Below are positions 1-9,515 of a stretch of DNA of 64,000 nt, one piece after another. The stretch spans positions 114,033,552 to 114,097,551 of the forward strand of contig NC_073313.1 of the NCBI RefSeq assembly GCF_027595985.1, given 5' to 3'. The position numbers and the translations under genes were made by a program. Position 1 is the stretch's first letter; every line of letters starts with the position of its first letter. The stretch is from Sorex araneus. Lineage: Eukaryota > Chordata > Mammalia > Eulipotyphla > Soricidae. The notes beneath the pieces were generated by a model. It made no database searches. It had not been told where the DNA came from and worked only from the letters and a program-made list of their open reading frames with translations.

Positions 1-85
1 CACTGCACAGTCCCCAGGGCAACTAGTGGGAGTAGCCCACGCCCAGAAGTAACAGGTATGGCCCAGAAGCAAATAAAAACAAAAC
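1..85 (+). mobile_element. Old SINE, 3' part
   Basis: The window opens inside an old SINE. The body motif 'gggagtagcccacgcccagaagtaac' class sequence is followed by 'atggcccagaagcaaat' and an A-rich tail. The head lies outside the window. Confidence 0.6.
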
Positions 86-99
86 TCCCCAAATAAACA

Positions 100-345
100 T
101 CAGACTCAAAAGTGAAAAGCACAAGGATTTTCTCTAACTCTGGAAAAAGCACAGATGCCCACTCTCACCACTTCTACTCAATATAGAACTGGAAGTCTTG
201 ACCAAAACAATCAGACAAGAAAAATAAATAGAAGAAATTCAAATTGGAAAACAAAGAGACATATTATCATTATTTAGAAATAGCATGATGACCTTCAAAA
301 AAACCCTTAAAGGTTCCACAAAAAAATCAGAAATTGTAAAAGAAA
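100..345 (+). mobile_element. L1 ORF2 relic, fragment 1
   Basis: The stretch has the recognisable L1 ORF2 DNA pattern 'gcccactctcaccacttcta...caatatagaactggaagtcttgacc...aatcagacaag', close to the consensus around the C-terminal third of the reverse-transcriptase ORF. It is interrupted by stops and by later SINE insertions. Its continuation appears at 590-680 and again at about 1062-1100, so one L1 was split three times. Confidence 0.75.
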
Positions 346-590
346 GGACTGGAGTGATAGCACAGCGGGTAGGGTGTTGCCTTGCATGTGACCAGCCCGG
401 TTCGATTCCTACATCCCTCTCGGAGAGCCTGGCAAGCTACCAAGAGTATGAAGCCCGCACGGCAGAACCTGGCAAGCTACCCACGGCGTATTCAATATGC
501 CAAAAACAGTAACAAGTCTCACAATGGAGACGTTATTGGTGCCCATTCAAGCAAATTGATGAACAACGGGAGGACAGTGCAGTGCTACAA
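346..590 (+). mobile_element. SINE-B (composite) copy
   Basis: The tRNA-like head (A box 'tagcacagcgg', B box 'ggttcgattcc') joins a body with the duplicated 'gcctggcaagctacc' unit, then 'atatgccaaaaacagtaac', 'gagacgtta' and a short GACAGTG tail. It sits inside the L1 relic. Confidence 0.85.
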
Positions 591-682
591 TAAAAGAATA
601 TAATAAATTGACAAGCTACATAACAAATATACAGAAATGCATTGCATTTCTATTTGCAAACAATGAATTAGAAAATAAGGGG
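590..682 (+). mobile_element. L1 ORF2 relic, fragment 2
   Basis: The sequence 'gcatttctatttgcaaacaatgaattag' matches the L1 ORF2 segment that follows the fragment at 100-345. It shows that the SINE-B copy between them is an insertion. Confidence 0.6.
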
Positions 683-890
683 CGTGGGGCCATAGTGATA
701 GCACAGCGGGTAGGGGGTAGGGTGTTTTCCTTGCACGTGGCCGACCCCGGTTCGATCCACAGCATCCCATATGGTCCCCCAAGCACTGCCAGGAGTAATT
801 CCTGAGCGCAAAGCCAGAAGTAGCCCCTGAGCATCGCTGGGCGTGACCCAAAAAGCAAAACGAAAAAAAAAAGAAAGAAAAGAAGGGGGA
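683..890 (+). mobile_element. SINE-A copy
   Basis: Head, B box, 'cccatatggtccc' body and 'gtgacccaaaaagc' end are all present. The segment 'gggtagg' is duplicated in the head, a small private change. Confidence 0.85.
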
Positions 891-902
891 AAATCTCATT
901 TC

Positions 903-1062
903 CAGGAAGGAGAGATAGTACAACAAGTAAGTTGCTTGCCTGCACATGGTCAACCCTGATTCAATCCCCACTATCACATATGGTTCTCAGAGTACCACTG
1001 GGAGAGAATTTTGAGCACAGAAGTAAGACCTGAGCACAGCTGGGCATGGCCCGAACGATACA
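903..1062 (+). mobile_element. Old SINE copy
   Basis: A diverged head ('ggagagatagtacaac'), a decayed B box ('gattcaatcccc'), a body 'cacatatggttctcag' and the ending 'gggcatggcccg' identify it. It separates L1 fragments 2 and 3. Confidence 0.7.
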
Positions 1063-1110
1063 AAAATCCTATTTATAATTGCATCAAAATGCATGAGGCC
1101 TGGGTTTTAT
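1062..1110 (+). mobile_element. L1 ORF2 relic, fragment 3
   Basis: The run 'aatcctatttataattgcatcaaaatgcatgaggcctgg' corresponds to the L1 ORF2 stretch normally following fragment 2. Confidence 0.55.
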
Positions 1111-1119
1111 CACTGGTAT

Positions 1120-1190
1120 AACACACACACGCGCACATATATATATATGTATGTATGTATATATAATATATATACACATGTATATGTAAT
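1120..1190. repeat. (CA)/(TA)-rich simple repeat
   Basis: Alternating purine-pyrimidine tract, first CA then TA/TG dinucleotides. The sequence from 1190 to 1335 that follows has no recognisable feature. Confidence 0.8.
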
Positions 1191-1337
1191 TGCATAGTAA
1201 GGTCAGACCAGAGATTACATAGAAACAGGGGAAAAGAGTGGTTATGGGTACGTCGGTGGTGAAGATGTGCAGTAATTTTTTACACCAATATAATAAACTT
1301 AGACACTTTTGTAACCTTATTGACTAAAATATTATTT

Positions 1338-1507
1338 GTGTGTGGGTTATTTTTGGGTTATACTTGGTGATACTCAAGTGTTACTCCTGCCTCTGCACTC
1401 AGGAATTACTCCTGGCGGTGCTGAGGGACCATATGGGATGACAGGGATTAAACCCAATGGGCTACGTGCAAAGCAAGTGCCCTACCCACTGTACTATCGC
1501 TCCAACC
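1338..1507 (-). mobile_element. SINE-A copy
   Basis: The reverse-oriented element runs from 'ttttgggttatac' (tail side) to 'ctatcgctccaaccc' (head side). Several CpGs of the family have decayed. Confidence 0.8.
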
Positions 1508-1511
1508 CAAA

Positions 1512-1650
1512 TCTTTGTGTGTTTACTGCCACAAACAGCAGTTCTCAGGGCTTACTTCTGTCTATGCTCTCAGGAAACATTCACAGTGGGGTTTCAGGGA
1601 CCATATGTGATACTGGGGATAAAATCAAAGTGGGATAGAGACCGTTACAC
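1512..1650 (-). mobile_element. Old SINE fragment
   Basis: The body motif 'gggaccatatgtgatactggggat' and a preceding 'ctcagggcttac' show a SINE in reverse orientation. The head end is lost. Confidence 0.6.
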
Positions 1651-1675
1651 AGCTGTGTCCAAAAAAATAGGACAA

Positions 1676-1852
1676 GGGGCTGGAGCGATAGCACAGCGGG
1701 TAGGGCATTTGCCTTGCACGCGGCCGACCCGGGTTCGATTCCCAGCATCCCATATGGTCCCCTGAGCATCACCAGGGGTAATTCCTGAGTGCAGAGCCAG
1801 GAGTAACCCCTGTGCATTGCCGGGTGTGACCCAAAAAGCAAAAAAAAATAGG
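1676..1852 (+). mobile_element. SINE-A copy, little diverged
   Basis: Head 'ggggctggagcgatagcac', intact B box and complete body ending in 'gtgacccaaaaagc'. Close to the apparent family consensus. Confidence 0.9.
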
Positions 1853-1857
1853 ACAAG

Positions 1858-2036
1858 AGGGCTGGAGAGATAGCATGGCCATTATGGTGCTTGCTTGCCT
1901 TTCACACAGCCTACCGGGTTCAATCCCCGGCATCCCATATGGTGCCCTGAGCACTACCAGAAATGATTTTTGAGTGCAGAGCCAGGAGTAAGCGCGGAGT
2001 ACTACAGGGTATGACCCAAAAACAAATGAAAGAAAC
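1858..2036 (+). mobile_element. Old SINE copy
   Basis: It follows the previous copy directly. The A box is damaged ('tagcatggcc'), while the body and the end 'tatgacccaaaaac' are clear. Confidence 0.8.
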
Positions 2037-2132
2037 AATGGGGCAGGAAGGGTTTTATCTTCAGTGGTGGAGGGCTATTGGCACTTTGATGGTAGGAATG
2101 ATATGGTAAAATTATACTAAAACATACAGCAT

Positions 2133-2338
2133 TGGGGCTGGAGTGATAGCACAGCGGGTAGGGCGTGTGCCTTGCACGCGGCCGACCCGGGTTCGATTCC
2201 CAGCATCCCATATGGTCCCCTGAGCACCACCAGGGGTAATTCTTGAGTGCAGAGCCAGGAATAATCCCTGTGCATCGCCGGGCGTGACCCAAAAAGAAAA
2301 TAAATAAATAAATTAATTAATTAATTAATAAAAATAAA
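2133..2338 (+). mobile_element. SINE-A copy with (AATA/ATTA) tail
   Basis: Near-consensus element. The tail is a run of 'aaataaataaattaatt' units. The flanking 'aaacatacagcatt' occurs before (about 2119) and after it (about 2336), which is a target-site duplication. Confidence 0.9.
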
Positions 2339-2600
2339 ACATACAGCATTTCACCACAAAGTTATCACAGATATTATTTCAAATGTTTATGTAACAAAGT
2401 GGAGGTGCAAACATGATATGGAACTGTATTTTAAAATGTGCTGGTAATGATCTCTCTGGACAAGAACTGAGTGCTGAAAGTAAGTGAAGAGAGAAACATG
2501 ATAACCTTTTAGTACCTGTATTGCAAACGATAATGCCTTACGAAAGGAGAGAGGCCATATGTGGTACCGGGGATAAAACCGAAGTGGAATAGAGACTTAA
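2338..2600. other. No gene seen; short SINE scrap at the right end
   Basis: Unique AT-rich sequence. The end (about 2549-2597, 'ccatatgtggtaccggggataaaacc') resembles the SINE scrap at 1590-1630. Confidence 0.4.
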
Positions 2601-2609
2601 GAAAGAATA

Positions 2610-2751
2610 AGAAAAGTGCCTGTCACAGAGGCAAGCTGGGGAGGAGGAGGGAGGGAGGGAAACTGGGGACACTGGTGATGGGAAATGTACACTGGTGAAG
2701 GGACCGGTGATGGAACATTGTATGACTGAAACCCAATCATGAACAACTTTG
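2610..2751 (+). mobile_element. L1 3' end, left half
   Basis: The L1 3'-terminal motif 'cacagaggcaagctgggg...ggaacattgtatgactgaaa' is in sense orientation. It is interrupted at 2751 by an inverted L1 3' end and resumes at 2921. Confidence 0.75.
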
Positions 2752-2920
2752 TTTTGTTTGTTTTTAATTTTTCAATTAATTTATTTTTAATTGAATCACA
2801 GTGAGATACAAATATATACAAACTTGTTCATGATTGGGTTTCAGTCATGTAATGTTCCAACAACGGTCCCTTCACCAGTGCACATTTCCCAACACCAATG
2901 TCCCAAACTTCCCTTCAGCC
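2752..2920 (-). mobile_element. Inverted L1 3' end nested in an L1 3' end
   Basis: A T-rich start (its A tail) is followed by 'gaatcacagtgagata' and 'gattgggtttcagtcatg', the reverse complement of the host element. It is bounded by 'tcatgaacaactttg' on both sides (2737-2751 and 2921-2935), an exact 15-bp target-site duplication. Confidence 0.85.
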
Positions 2921-2992
2921 TCATGAACAACTTTGTAACTGTGTATCTCATGGTGATTTAAAAAAAAATGAAATTATTAAAAAATAAAGCAA
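2921..2992 (+). mobile_element. L1 3' end, right half and tail
   Basis: It resumes with 'aacaactttgtaactgtgta', then 'tctcatggtgattt' and an A-rich tail, completing the element begun at 2610. Confidence 0.75.
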
Positions 2993-3138
2993 TTAGCAAC
3001 ACATACACAAAATAAATAAAATGTGCTGGTATCACTTAGAAATGGGGTATAGCGGTTATGTGGCCAAATACAGTAAACATTCACTGTCTTGTAAACTAAC
3101 TATTAACTCAGATTTAAAAATTTTTAAATATAAGCCAG

Positions 3139-3330
3139 CAAGGGGTCAGAGTGTTAGTGCGGCAGTTAGGATGCTTCCCTTGCATATGACTGACCTGATT
3201 TGAATCCCTGGCACCCCATATGCTCCCCCAAGCACTGCAAGAGTTGATCCCTGGGTGTAATGCCAGGAGTAAGCATTGAGCACTGCTGGGTGTGGCTTCA
3301 AAATGAAACAAACAAACAAACAAAAATAAA
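3139..3330 (+). mobile_element. Old SINE copy
   Basis: Head 'ggggtcagagtgttagtgc', body 'caccccatatgctccccc', end 'tgggtgtggcttc', tail (AAAC)n. Confidence 0.75.
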
Positions 3331-3475
3331 GACCAGAGAGATTGTACAGGAGTTAAGATGCTTACCTTCTATGCAGCTAACCGTGTTTCATCTATTGAGT
3401 ATCTCCACAAGTAAGCCCTTAGGACTGTTGGGTGTGGCCCCAAAACCAAACAAAAAAACACAAAACAAAAACTGG
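3331..3475 (+). mobile_element. Old SINE copy
   Basis: Directly follows the previous element. Head 'gaccagagagattgtacagg', a shortened body and the end 'gggtgtggccccaaaac'. Confidence 0.65.
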
Positions 3476-3601
3476 CCTCTTATTTTCATTTTCCAAATTT
3501 TTTTTACAGCACTAGAAATAGAACCCAAGACCTGAATTTCTAGTCCCAGGTTTTCCAGATTTAAAAAAGTAGTAGCTAAGGGTCATAGTGCAAAGTGTCT
3601 C

Positions 3602-3772
3602 TGGGGCAGAGAGATAGTACAGTATGTAGGGCTCTTGCCTTGTATGTAGCTGAGTAGGTTCAATCCCTATCATCTTATATGGTCCCCTATGCACAGCTAG
3701 GAATAATTCTTGAATGTAGAGCCAGGAGTTATCCCTGAGAATTATCGGGTGTGGCCCAAAAACAAAACCTAA
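3602..3772 (+). mobile_element. Old SINE copy
   Basis: Head 'ggggcagagagatagtacag', decayed B box 'ggttcaatccc' and end 'gggtgtggcccaaaaac'. Confidence 0.8.
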
Positions 3773-3988
3773 AATAATGGCTTATATACACCATATTCAA
3801 TACCATACAGCTACAAAGAAATTAAGAGATAATTCCATTTAAAGATTAATTCATGAGATTCCTGACAAACTAAAGCTCATGCATTTTACACTGTATTTAA
3901 TATATAGAGTCTGCTTCAGGCCGGTTCACATAACCATGTAAATCTATATCTTATATAGTCAATCTATTTGTTACCCCTGACAGGTAAA
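3773..3988. other. No gene or repeat recognised
   Basis: AT-rich unique spacer. I see no exon-like segment with matched splice sites. Confidence 0.4.
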
Positions 3989-4240
3989 GAAAGCACTGTA
4001 GCACTGTCATCCCATTGCTCATTGATTTGCTCGAGTGGGCACCAGTAACGTCTCCATTGTGACACTTGTTACTGTTTTTGGCATATCGAATACGTCTCAG
4101 TTAGCTTGCCAGGCTCTGCTGTGTGTGCGGAATACTCTCGATAGCTTGCTGGACTCTCCGAGAGAGACGGAGGAATCGAACCTGGGTCGGCCGCGTGAAA
4201 GGCAAACACCCTACCTCCTGTGCTATTGCTCCAACCCGTA
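3989..4240 (-). mobile_element. SINE-B copy
   Basis: Reverse orientation: 'cactgtcatcccattgctca' tail side, 'gtttttggcatatcgaatac', two 'agcttgccaggctct'-like units, then the tRNA head read backwards ('ctattgctccaaccc'). Confidence 0.85.
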
Positions 4241-4383
4241 AAAAATATATATATTCATTTGGCAACAAATAAAGGTAACTGAATTTTTATAAAGAAAATA
4301 AGTCAAAGGGAAATTAGAATTTTCCAAAGATAAGCATCCATCGTTCTGATGTTATGACAGCAGAAAAAAGTATATATACTTGT

Positions 4384-4552
4384 GGGGCCAGGGTGATGGC
4401 TCAAACAGCTGGACTCATGCTTTGCATGTGAAATTGCTGGGTTCAGTCCCCAGCACCACATGATCCTGTTAGCACTGCCCGGAATGACCCCTAAGTATTG
4501 AGAGTAGCTCTTAAGCACCACTGGGTGTGGCCCAAAAAATAAACAAAAGTGG
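4384..4552 (+). mobile_element. Old SINE copy
   Basis: Head 'ggggccagggtgatggctc', 'ggttcagtccccagcac' and end 'tgggtgtggcccaaaa'. Confidence 0.75.
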
Positions 4553-4567
4553 GGGAAGTATATATTT

Positions 4568-4670
4568 AGGGGCTGATGATATACTGCAGCAGTTGAACAC
4601 TTGCCTTGCATGTGATTCTGATCCTCACTACTCCCTTCTCACTCTCCCGCCACACACACACACACACATT
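4568..4670 (+). mobile_element. SINE head fragment ending in a (CA)n run
   Basis: Only the head ('ggggctgatgatatactgc', 'gccttgcatgtgattc') is visible. It runs into a short (CA)n tract at about 4650-4668. Confidence 0.5.
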
Positions 4671-4689
4671 AGAAACCAGAAAACCCCTT

Positions 4690-5862
4690 TGCAAATCTCT
4701 TCTCTCATTCTAGAGCTATTTTAGCTTAGTCTTACAGGGATGCTTTCACCTAATATCCTGACCCAAACCTGATTCTAAAGAGGAGAAACGGGCAGCATGA
4801 CTCTGGGTAAAGGAACTTGGTGGCTCTTACGTTCCTTATTCAGTATGACTGAAGCCACTTGAAGAGCTTGGATCGGTGTTCTTTCACCAGCACCCTGTTC
4901 TTTCCTGCCTATACTCTTTGCCGACTGACTGTTAATCATTTCAGACATCTCTTTAAGCTTACATTCTCATATACTTGCTTTGTGTTCTTTGTTTCCATGG
5001 GTCCACTTCAGGAACTAATGTTCCTCCCTAGCTAAGACACATTTAAATTTTCAGTGCACCACAATCACTTATGATGCTGTTAAAATGTGGTTTCCTCTAC
5101 CTCAAAGCATCTAAATTGGTCTGTTAGAGGAGAGATACAGGAATGTACATTTGAACAAAATAATCTAAGTGATCCCGATGCAGGCAAACAACACCCTCAG
5201 AGAAGTTATTGGAATTAAGGATTCACTTAGATAAATTTACTGTTGGTAGATTCTTCTATTTGAGTGTTGTGTTGCCTTGAGTTACAGAGCTCTTACACAA
5301 TGTGAAATGAATAATGTGGAACATTCAATCAACACAGTTGTTAGCTGCAATAAAATGTCAACATTTCAAGTTTTCTTTTTCCAAAACATGTCTTTAAATT
5401 CACTCCACACATCCACAAATGGTCCTATTTAAAAGGAAATATAGCTGCTCCTACTTTGAAAACTAACACTTAATATCCATCTATAAAATATTTAAAATAA
5501 GCAAAGCACAGTTAAAGGTTCGTCTGTAGTTGTGTAGAACAAATAGATTGCCTTCAAAGTGATGACTGAGTAACAAAAAACTCTATTAAGTAAGAATGAA
5601 AATTTTAATTATATAAGCAATGGAAGAAATAACAAATGGAAAAATGTGTATGAACAAAAAATAGAAAATATTGAAGTTCAAAAGTCATCATTAAACAAGG
5701 AAACCTAAACGACAAATGACAAATTAAGGAAAATATTTGCAACAAACATTCAAAATGAACGACAGGAAATTTTTGAAAGCTTCAGAACTCAAAAAAGAAA
5801 ACTGGGGAAAGAACAAGAACAGAAATAAATATATTTGATGCCAGTTCAAGAATGTAAAGAGT
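4690..5862. other. 1.2-kb unique block, no confident gene
   Basis: No SINE or L1 is recognisable. A 25-nt minus-strand segment (4774 to 4750) is preceded by a pyrimidine tract ending in 'ctttag' and followed by 'gtgaaa'; it could be a tiny exon. Another segment ending at 4830 is followed by 'gtaagag' but lacks a convincing acceptor. Confidence 0.4.
4750..4774 (-). other. Possible 25-nt exon (speculative)
   Basis: On the minus strand the order is 'gtttctcctctttag', 25 nt, then 'gtgaaa'. It is open in two frames. One of them continues the reading frame of the exon-like segment at 6797-6878. The segment is too short for its coding content to be tested by eye. Confidence 0.12.
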
Positions 5863-6038
5863 TGGGGCTGGAGCCATAGCACAGCGGGTAGGGCGTGTGC
5901 CTTGCACGCGGCCGACCCGGGTTCGATTCCCAGCATCCCATATGGTCCCCTGAGCACCGTCAGGGGTAATTCCTGAGAGCCAGGAGTAACCCCTGTGCAT
6001 GTCTGGGTGTGACCCAAAAAATAAAGCCAAAAAAAATG
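5863..6038 (+). mobile_element. SINE-A copy with internal deletion
   Basis: Near-consensus head and body. The segment 'gtgca' of the usual 'gagtgcagagcc' is missing, and the end is 'gtgacccaaaaaataaag'. Confidence 0.9.
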
Positions 6039-6045
6039 TAAAGAG

Positions 6046-6101
<56 letters not shown>

Positions 6102-6104
6102 GAT
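6046..6104. repeat. (TAGA)n microsatellite
   Basis: About 14 uninterrupted tetranucleotide units directly downstream of the SINE tail. Confidence 0.95.
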
Positions 6105-6247
6105 ATATTCCGTTTTATCAGATTAAGAATTTTGAAGTGATTATTTGGGAGAGAACTCAATGACATAGACACATGTACTAAACGCTGCTGATATGTGAAT
6201 AAATTGATAAAAGTTTACTTAAAGCACTTTTAAAATTTTTATCATGG

Positions 6248-6368
6248 TGGCTTTTGTTTTGAAGCCATGCTCAGCAGTGCCGGGAACTACTCCTGGCTCA
6301 GTGCTCTGGGGTCACTCCTCTCTCATGCAGAGTATGTGCTCAACACATTAAGTTATCTCTTCAGCTCA
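6248..6368 (-). mobile_element. Old SINE fragment
   Basis: Reverse body 'tgctcagcagtgccgggaactactcctggctc' class sequence, then 'gttatctcttcagctc' from the head. Strongly diverged. Confidence 0.6.
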
Positions 6369-6796
6369 AAAGAATATTATTTTAATAAACAAACCATAAT
6401 ATTTTTAAGAGGCAAAATATCATAGCAATTTATAGCAGTGTTTTCTAATGCTTAATAGTATTCAAAACTTTCAAACATAAGGACACTTTGAAACGTTGGT
6501 ATATAGTATTTTATATATATCATCTAAATTTTCTTTTAAAATCCTTTACATACACATGAAAAATCTATAAATAAATGCATCCAAATGCTAACAGCTGTTA
6601 TCTCTAGGTGATGAGATTTTCATTCCTTTCATTACTTTTTGGTTCTAACACTCCTCTACAATGACCATATGCTACTCTGATAATCAGAAAATGCAACAAA
6701 TGGCATTTCAAAAGTTTCTCTGAGAGCAGAACATAAGGAAGGAAAAGTTGTCAGCTTAATTAATAGAGAATTTACCAAGTGACAGAGAACACTCAC

Positions 6797-6878
6797 CACT
6801 TGTTTCTGAAGCAGGCACAAGAATCCATTTATGGAATGCCAGTGACCTTATATTCTCAAGACAACTGCTTATCTGTCT
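6797..6878 (-). other. Candidate internal exon, 82 nt
   Basis: On the minus strand a good acceptor ('ccccctctttcaattgcag') is followed by 82 nt and a consensus donor (GTGAGT). Exactly one frame is open across the segment. It encodes 27 residues, including 'SCLENIRSLAFHKWILVP', and ends in phase 1. The other two frames have stops. I do not recognise the protein. Both splice sites are good, but one such segment is expected by chance in a window this size, so this remains a hypothesis. Confidence 0.3.
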
Positions 6879-7808
6879 CTGCAATTGAAAGAGGGGGATA
6901 TGGAGTAAAGACAAAAATCTAAGAACAGATGTCAGAAAGGAGACAAAACCAGTGTCAGGATAAAGCAGAAGGGATGTATTTCTAGCAATCCTTAATCTTA
7001 CTCTAGCCTACTTTCAGACTCCTGATCGAAAAATTTCTCCTTACACAATCCAGTACTCCAACTGATCAACTTTTATTATTTACTAGTGCTTTTTTCCGAG
7101 AAGAGAAGTCTTTTCTTCAAGAATTTTCAGTTGTATTCAGAAAATAAATATGTTGTTCCCTCCTTGAAGCTTGAGGGATTGGTTAGGGATTAATTCTGGA
7201 ATTTAAAGACTGGAGAGAACGTTGACACATGCTTTAATAATTGAATCACCCTACCAAAGATCAACTTTTCATGAGGAAATACCAGAGTCTTATTTAAGCA
7301 TCCTTGTTTATGTTATGTTTATCAGACTTGAGTGACCTATAGGACAAAGATAATTCTAGTACACTATTTGCTAGCTAAAGGCCCACCTAGAACCCAAGGC
7401 TCTGCATATGGTAATGCGTGTGGAAAATGGTCCCTTCTTGGTTGCTGGGCAAATAAAAACAAGTGGGGCTCATTTCAGATAGTTTGACGGGGAAGCTAGC
7501 ACTAAAACGTACCTTGGTTTCCACCGGATATTATTACTTAGGCATGCCCAAGCTCAAAGTAGGGAATTAGATTTAGTGGGTTAAATTCTCCATATTTAAA
7601 AGCTGTGCTTTTAGGCACAGCAAGGGGACAACAATGCCCAAGGAAAACAAGCCCTTAGATTCTGACCACAGAATTGAGGTCACTAAAGTAGGCAGGAGTG
7701 AGCTGAGAGGGTGAAAGGGTCTAATGGACCGTAGGAGGATATTGTTTCTTGGTGGAATGATGACTGTGGTATGGTAACACTGTACCCCTCAAACACATAA
7801 GCACTTAC

Positions 7809-7852
7809 CGTCTTGTAAAATAATATTGCCGCATTAAAATAATAAATAAAAC
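7809..7852 (-). other. Candidate internal exon, 44 nt (weak)
   Basis: On the minus strand 'cccgtgcttctag' precedes 44 nt that end at a perfect GTAAGT donor. A frame with two leading bases is open ('FIYYFNAAILFYKT') and ends in phase 0, which fits the start phase of the segment at 6797-6878. The AT-rich composition and short acceptor tract weaken it. Confidence 0.18.
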
Positions 7853-8085
7853 CTAGAAGCACGGGTTCAAAACAGAGGAATTTCACAGGTCAAAACTATA
7901 ATTTATCACAACTCCACCCAAGGTTAGATGTGATAACAAATGCAATGGGTAGCCACGAACACAAGGTAATTTGAAATACATTTTAAGAACTGTGAATCCA
8001 AATCTCCCTTTTCCCAATATCTAAAAAAGCATCACACAGCCACATAAAATACTAGTCATATGGATATTAATATCGTATTCTAGCT

Positions 8086-8595
8086 TGTGGGAGATAGTCC
8101 CCCTAATAAAAACCCACCCAGGTTTTTATTTAGAAAACCAGGGTCAGGATAGTCCCCTGGGAAAAAGAGCCTAGGTTTTAGCATATAAACAGGCAGAAAA
8201 AAAAGCCCCTAGGAAAAAAGAGAATAGATTACAGGACAAAGAAAAATGCACCCAGGAACCAATAGAATAAAAAAGTGTAGGATCTTCTAAATGTACAGGG
8301 TAACATACTCAAAAGTTAAATAGGAAACTGTCGAGAATTTATACTTTAAGTGTGCCTGCAAATTGGCTATGTGAAATATCTCAGACTGCTCTTAATGTAC
8401 CCATTGAATTTTTAAGTACTTGCTAACTGTTCTTAACGTCTCTGTCAACTTAATAACTCATGTGTTGGGAACAAGGTGGGGGAGCCACAGTGTTGAATAA
8501 ATGGGTGTCCTGTGTGCTCACTTATGGCTGCCCAGGGGGCCCTAACACTTGGACAGTCCATGTGTTTGTCTCAATCTCTGCAACAGACCCCCACT
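8086..8595 (+). mobile_element. Solo LTR of an endogenous retrovirus
   Basis: It begins TGTGG, contains a polyadenylation signal AATAAA at 8496-8501 followed by a GT-rich stretch, and ends near 'gaccccca'. It aligns along most of its length with 17640-18099 in the same orientation. Shared blocks include 'aaaaatgc.ccc', 'ctctgtcaactt' and 'aataactca.tgttggg'. No retroviral coding sequence adjoins it, so it is a solo LTR or an isolated fragment. Confidence 0.7.
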
Positions 8596-8599
8596 GGTA

Positions 8600-8908
8600 A
8601 GAGATCAAAGGTACCAATCAGATTGGCTTTAGACACTCACTGGACTGAGAATCGGAGAGGGGTAGCAAGGAGTTAGATAATGACCTACCAGTAAACTTGA
8701 GTTTTTCCCATTCAAGTCATGCCTTTCATACTTCGAAGGGCAAAGCAGAGACAGAGGGAACACATGGCAAGACAGATTTTCTAAGGATTCTGTGAGAGTG
8801 GGAGAGAAGAGTTATGAAATAATGGAAAAGAATGGAAGAGGCCTAAAGACAGATTTTTACCTACATGAATTCAACAGAGAATTATTGCGCCAGGCATTTT
8901 TGTTCGGT
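8600..8908. other. No gene or repeat recognised
   Basis: Unique sequence between the solo LTR and the next SINE. It may include a short 3' continuation of the LTR-type element. Confidence 0.35.
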
Positions 8909-8909
8909 C

Positions 8910-9078
8910 TCGGGCCAGAGAGATAGGATAGTGAGGAAAGCACTTGCATTGTACACTATAGACTCCAGTTTGATCCGCAGCACCATGTATTCGGGAAGGG
9001 ATCCCTGAGCACAGAGCCAGGAGTAACTCCGGAGCTCTGCTAAGTGTGGCCCCTATCCCCACCCTGACTCTCATTAAA
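8910..9078 (+). mobile_element. Old SINE copy
   Basis: Head 'gggccagagagataggatag', 'agtttgatccgcagcacc' and end 'taagtgtggcccc'. Confidence 0.75.
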
Positions 9079-9139
9079 AAAAGATAAGAACTTTATGGTC
9101 TAATGGGGAAGATAGATATGTGAATGAAAAGAACATTAA

Positions 9140-9352
9140 CTGGGCTGGAGCAATGGTAACAGCAGGCGGGGCTCTTGCCTGGCACACAACTGATATGGGT
9201 TTGGTCCCTGGCATCCTCTATGGTCCCCCAAGCACCACCAGTGCAGAGTCAGGAGTAACCCCTGACATGATTAGGTGATAGAGTGACTCCCTGCATGGGT
9301 GAGGCCTTGTGTTCAATCTCTGGTACCACAAAAAACAAAACAAAACAAAACA
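9140..9352 (+). mobile_element. Old SINE copy, possibly two fused fragments
   Basis: A first part (head 'gggctggagcaatggtaac' to 'gtaacccctgac') runs into a second head-like part ('gtgttcaatctctggtacc') with an (AAAAC)n tail. Confidence 0.6.
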
Positions 9353-9365
9353 GAAAGTCAATTGC

Positions 9366-9515
9366 AATTGGGGAAATGGTTCAAAAGGATGGAGCACATG
9401 ATTTGCATGTTGGAGCCCTAGATTTCCTCCTAGCACGGCATGCTCCCCAGACCACTTCTGGGAGCAAGCCCCAGGCCCCAAGCCAGGAGAAGCCTATAAG
9501 CACCAAAAGAAAAAC
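9366..9515 (+). mobile_element. Old SINE copy
   Basis: 'ggggaaatggttcaaaagg' head, 'gatttgcatgttggagccc' and 'ataagcaccaaaag' end. Strongly diverged. Confidence 0.55.

Larger units (their letters stand above)
6370..8085. other. 1.7-kb unique block holding two minus-strand exon-like segments
   Basis: The largest repeat-free block left of the CpG island. Apart from the segments at 6797-6878 and 7809-7852, listed separately, I see no open frame or regulatory motif that stands out. Confidence 0.4.

Noticed and set aside
683..890. tRNA genes suggested by A and B boxes
   Set aside because: The box-bearing sequence is the head of a dispersed SINE that continues into a SINE body. No cloverleaf-complete tRNA is seen.
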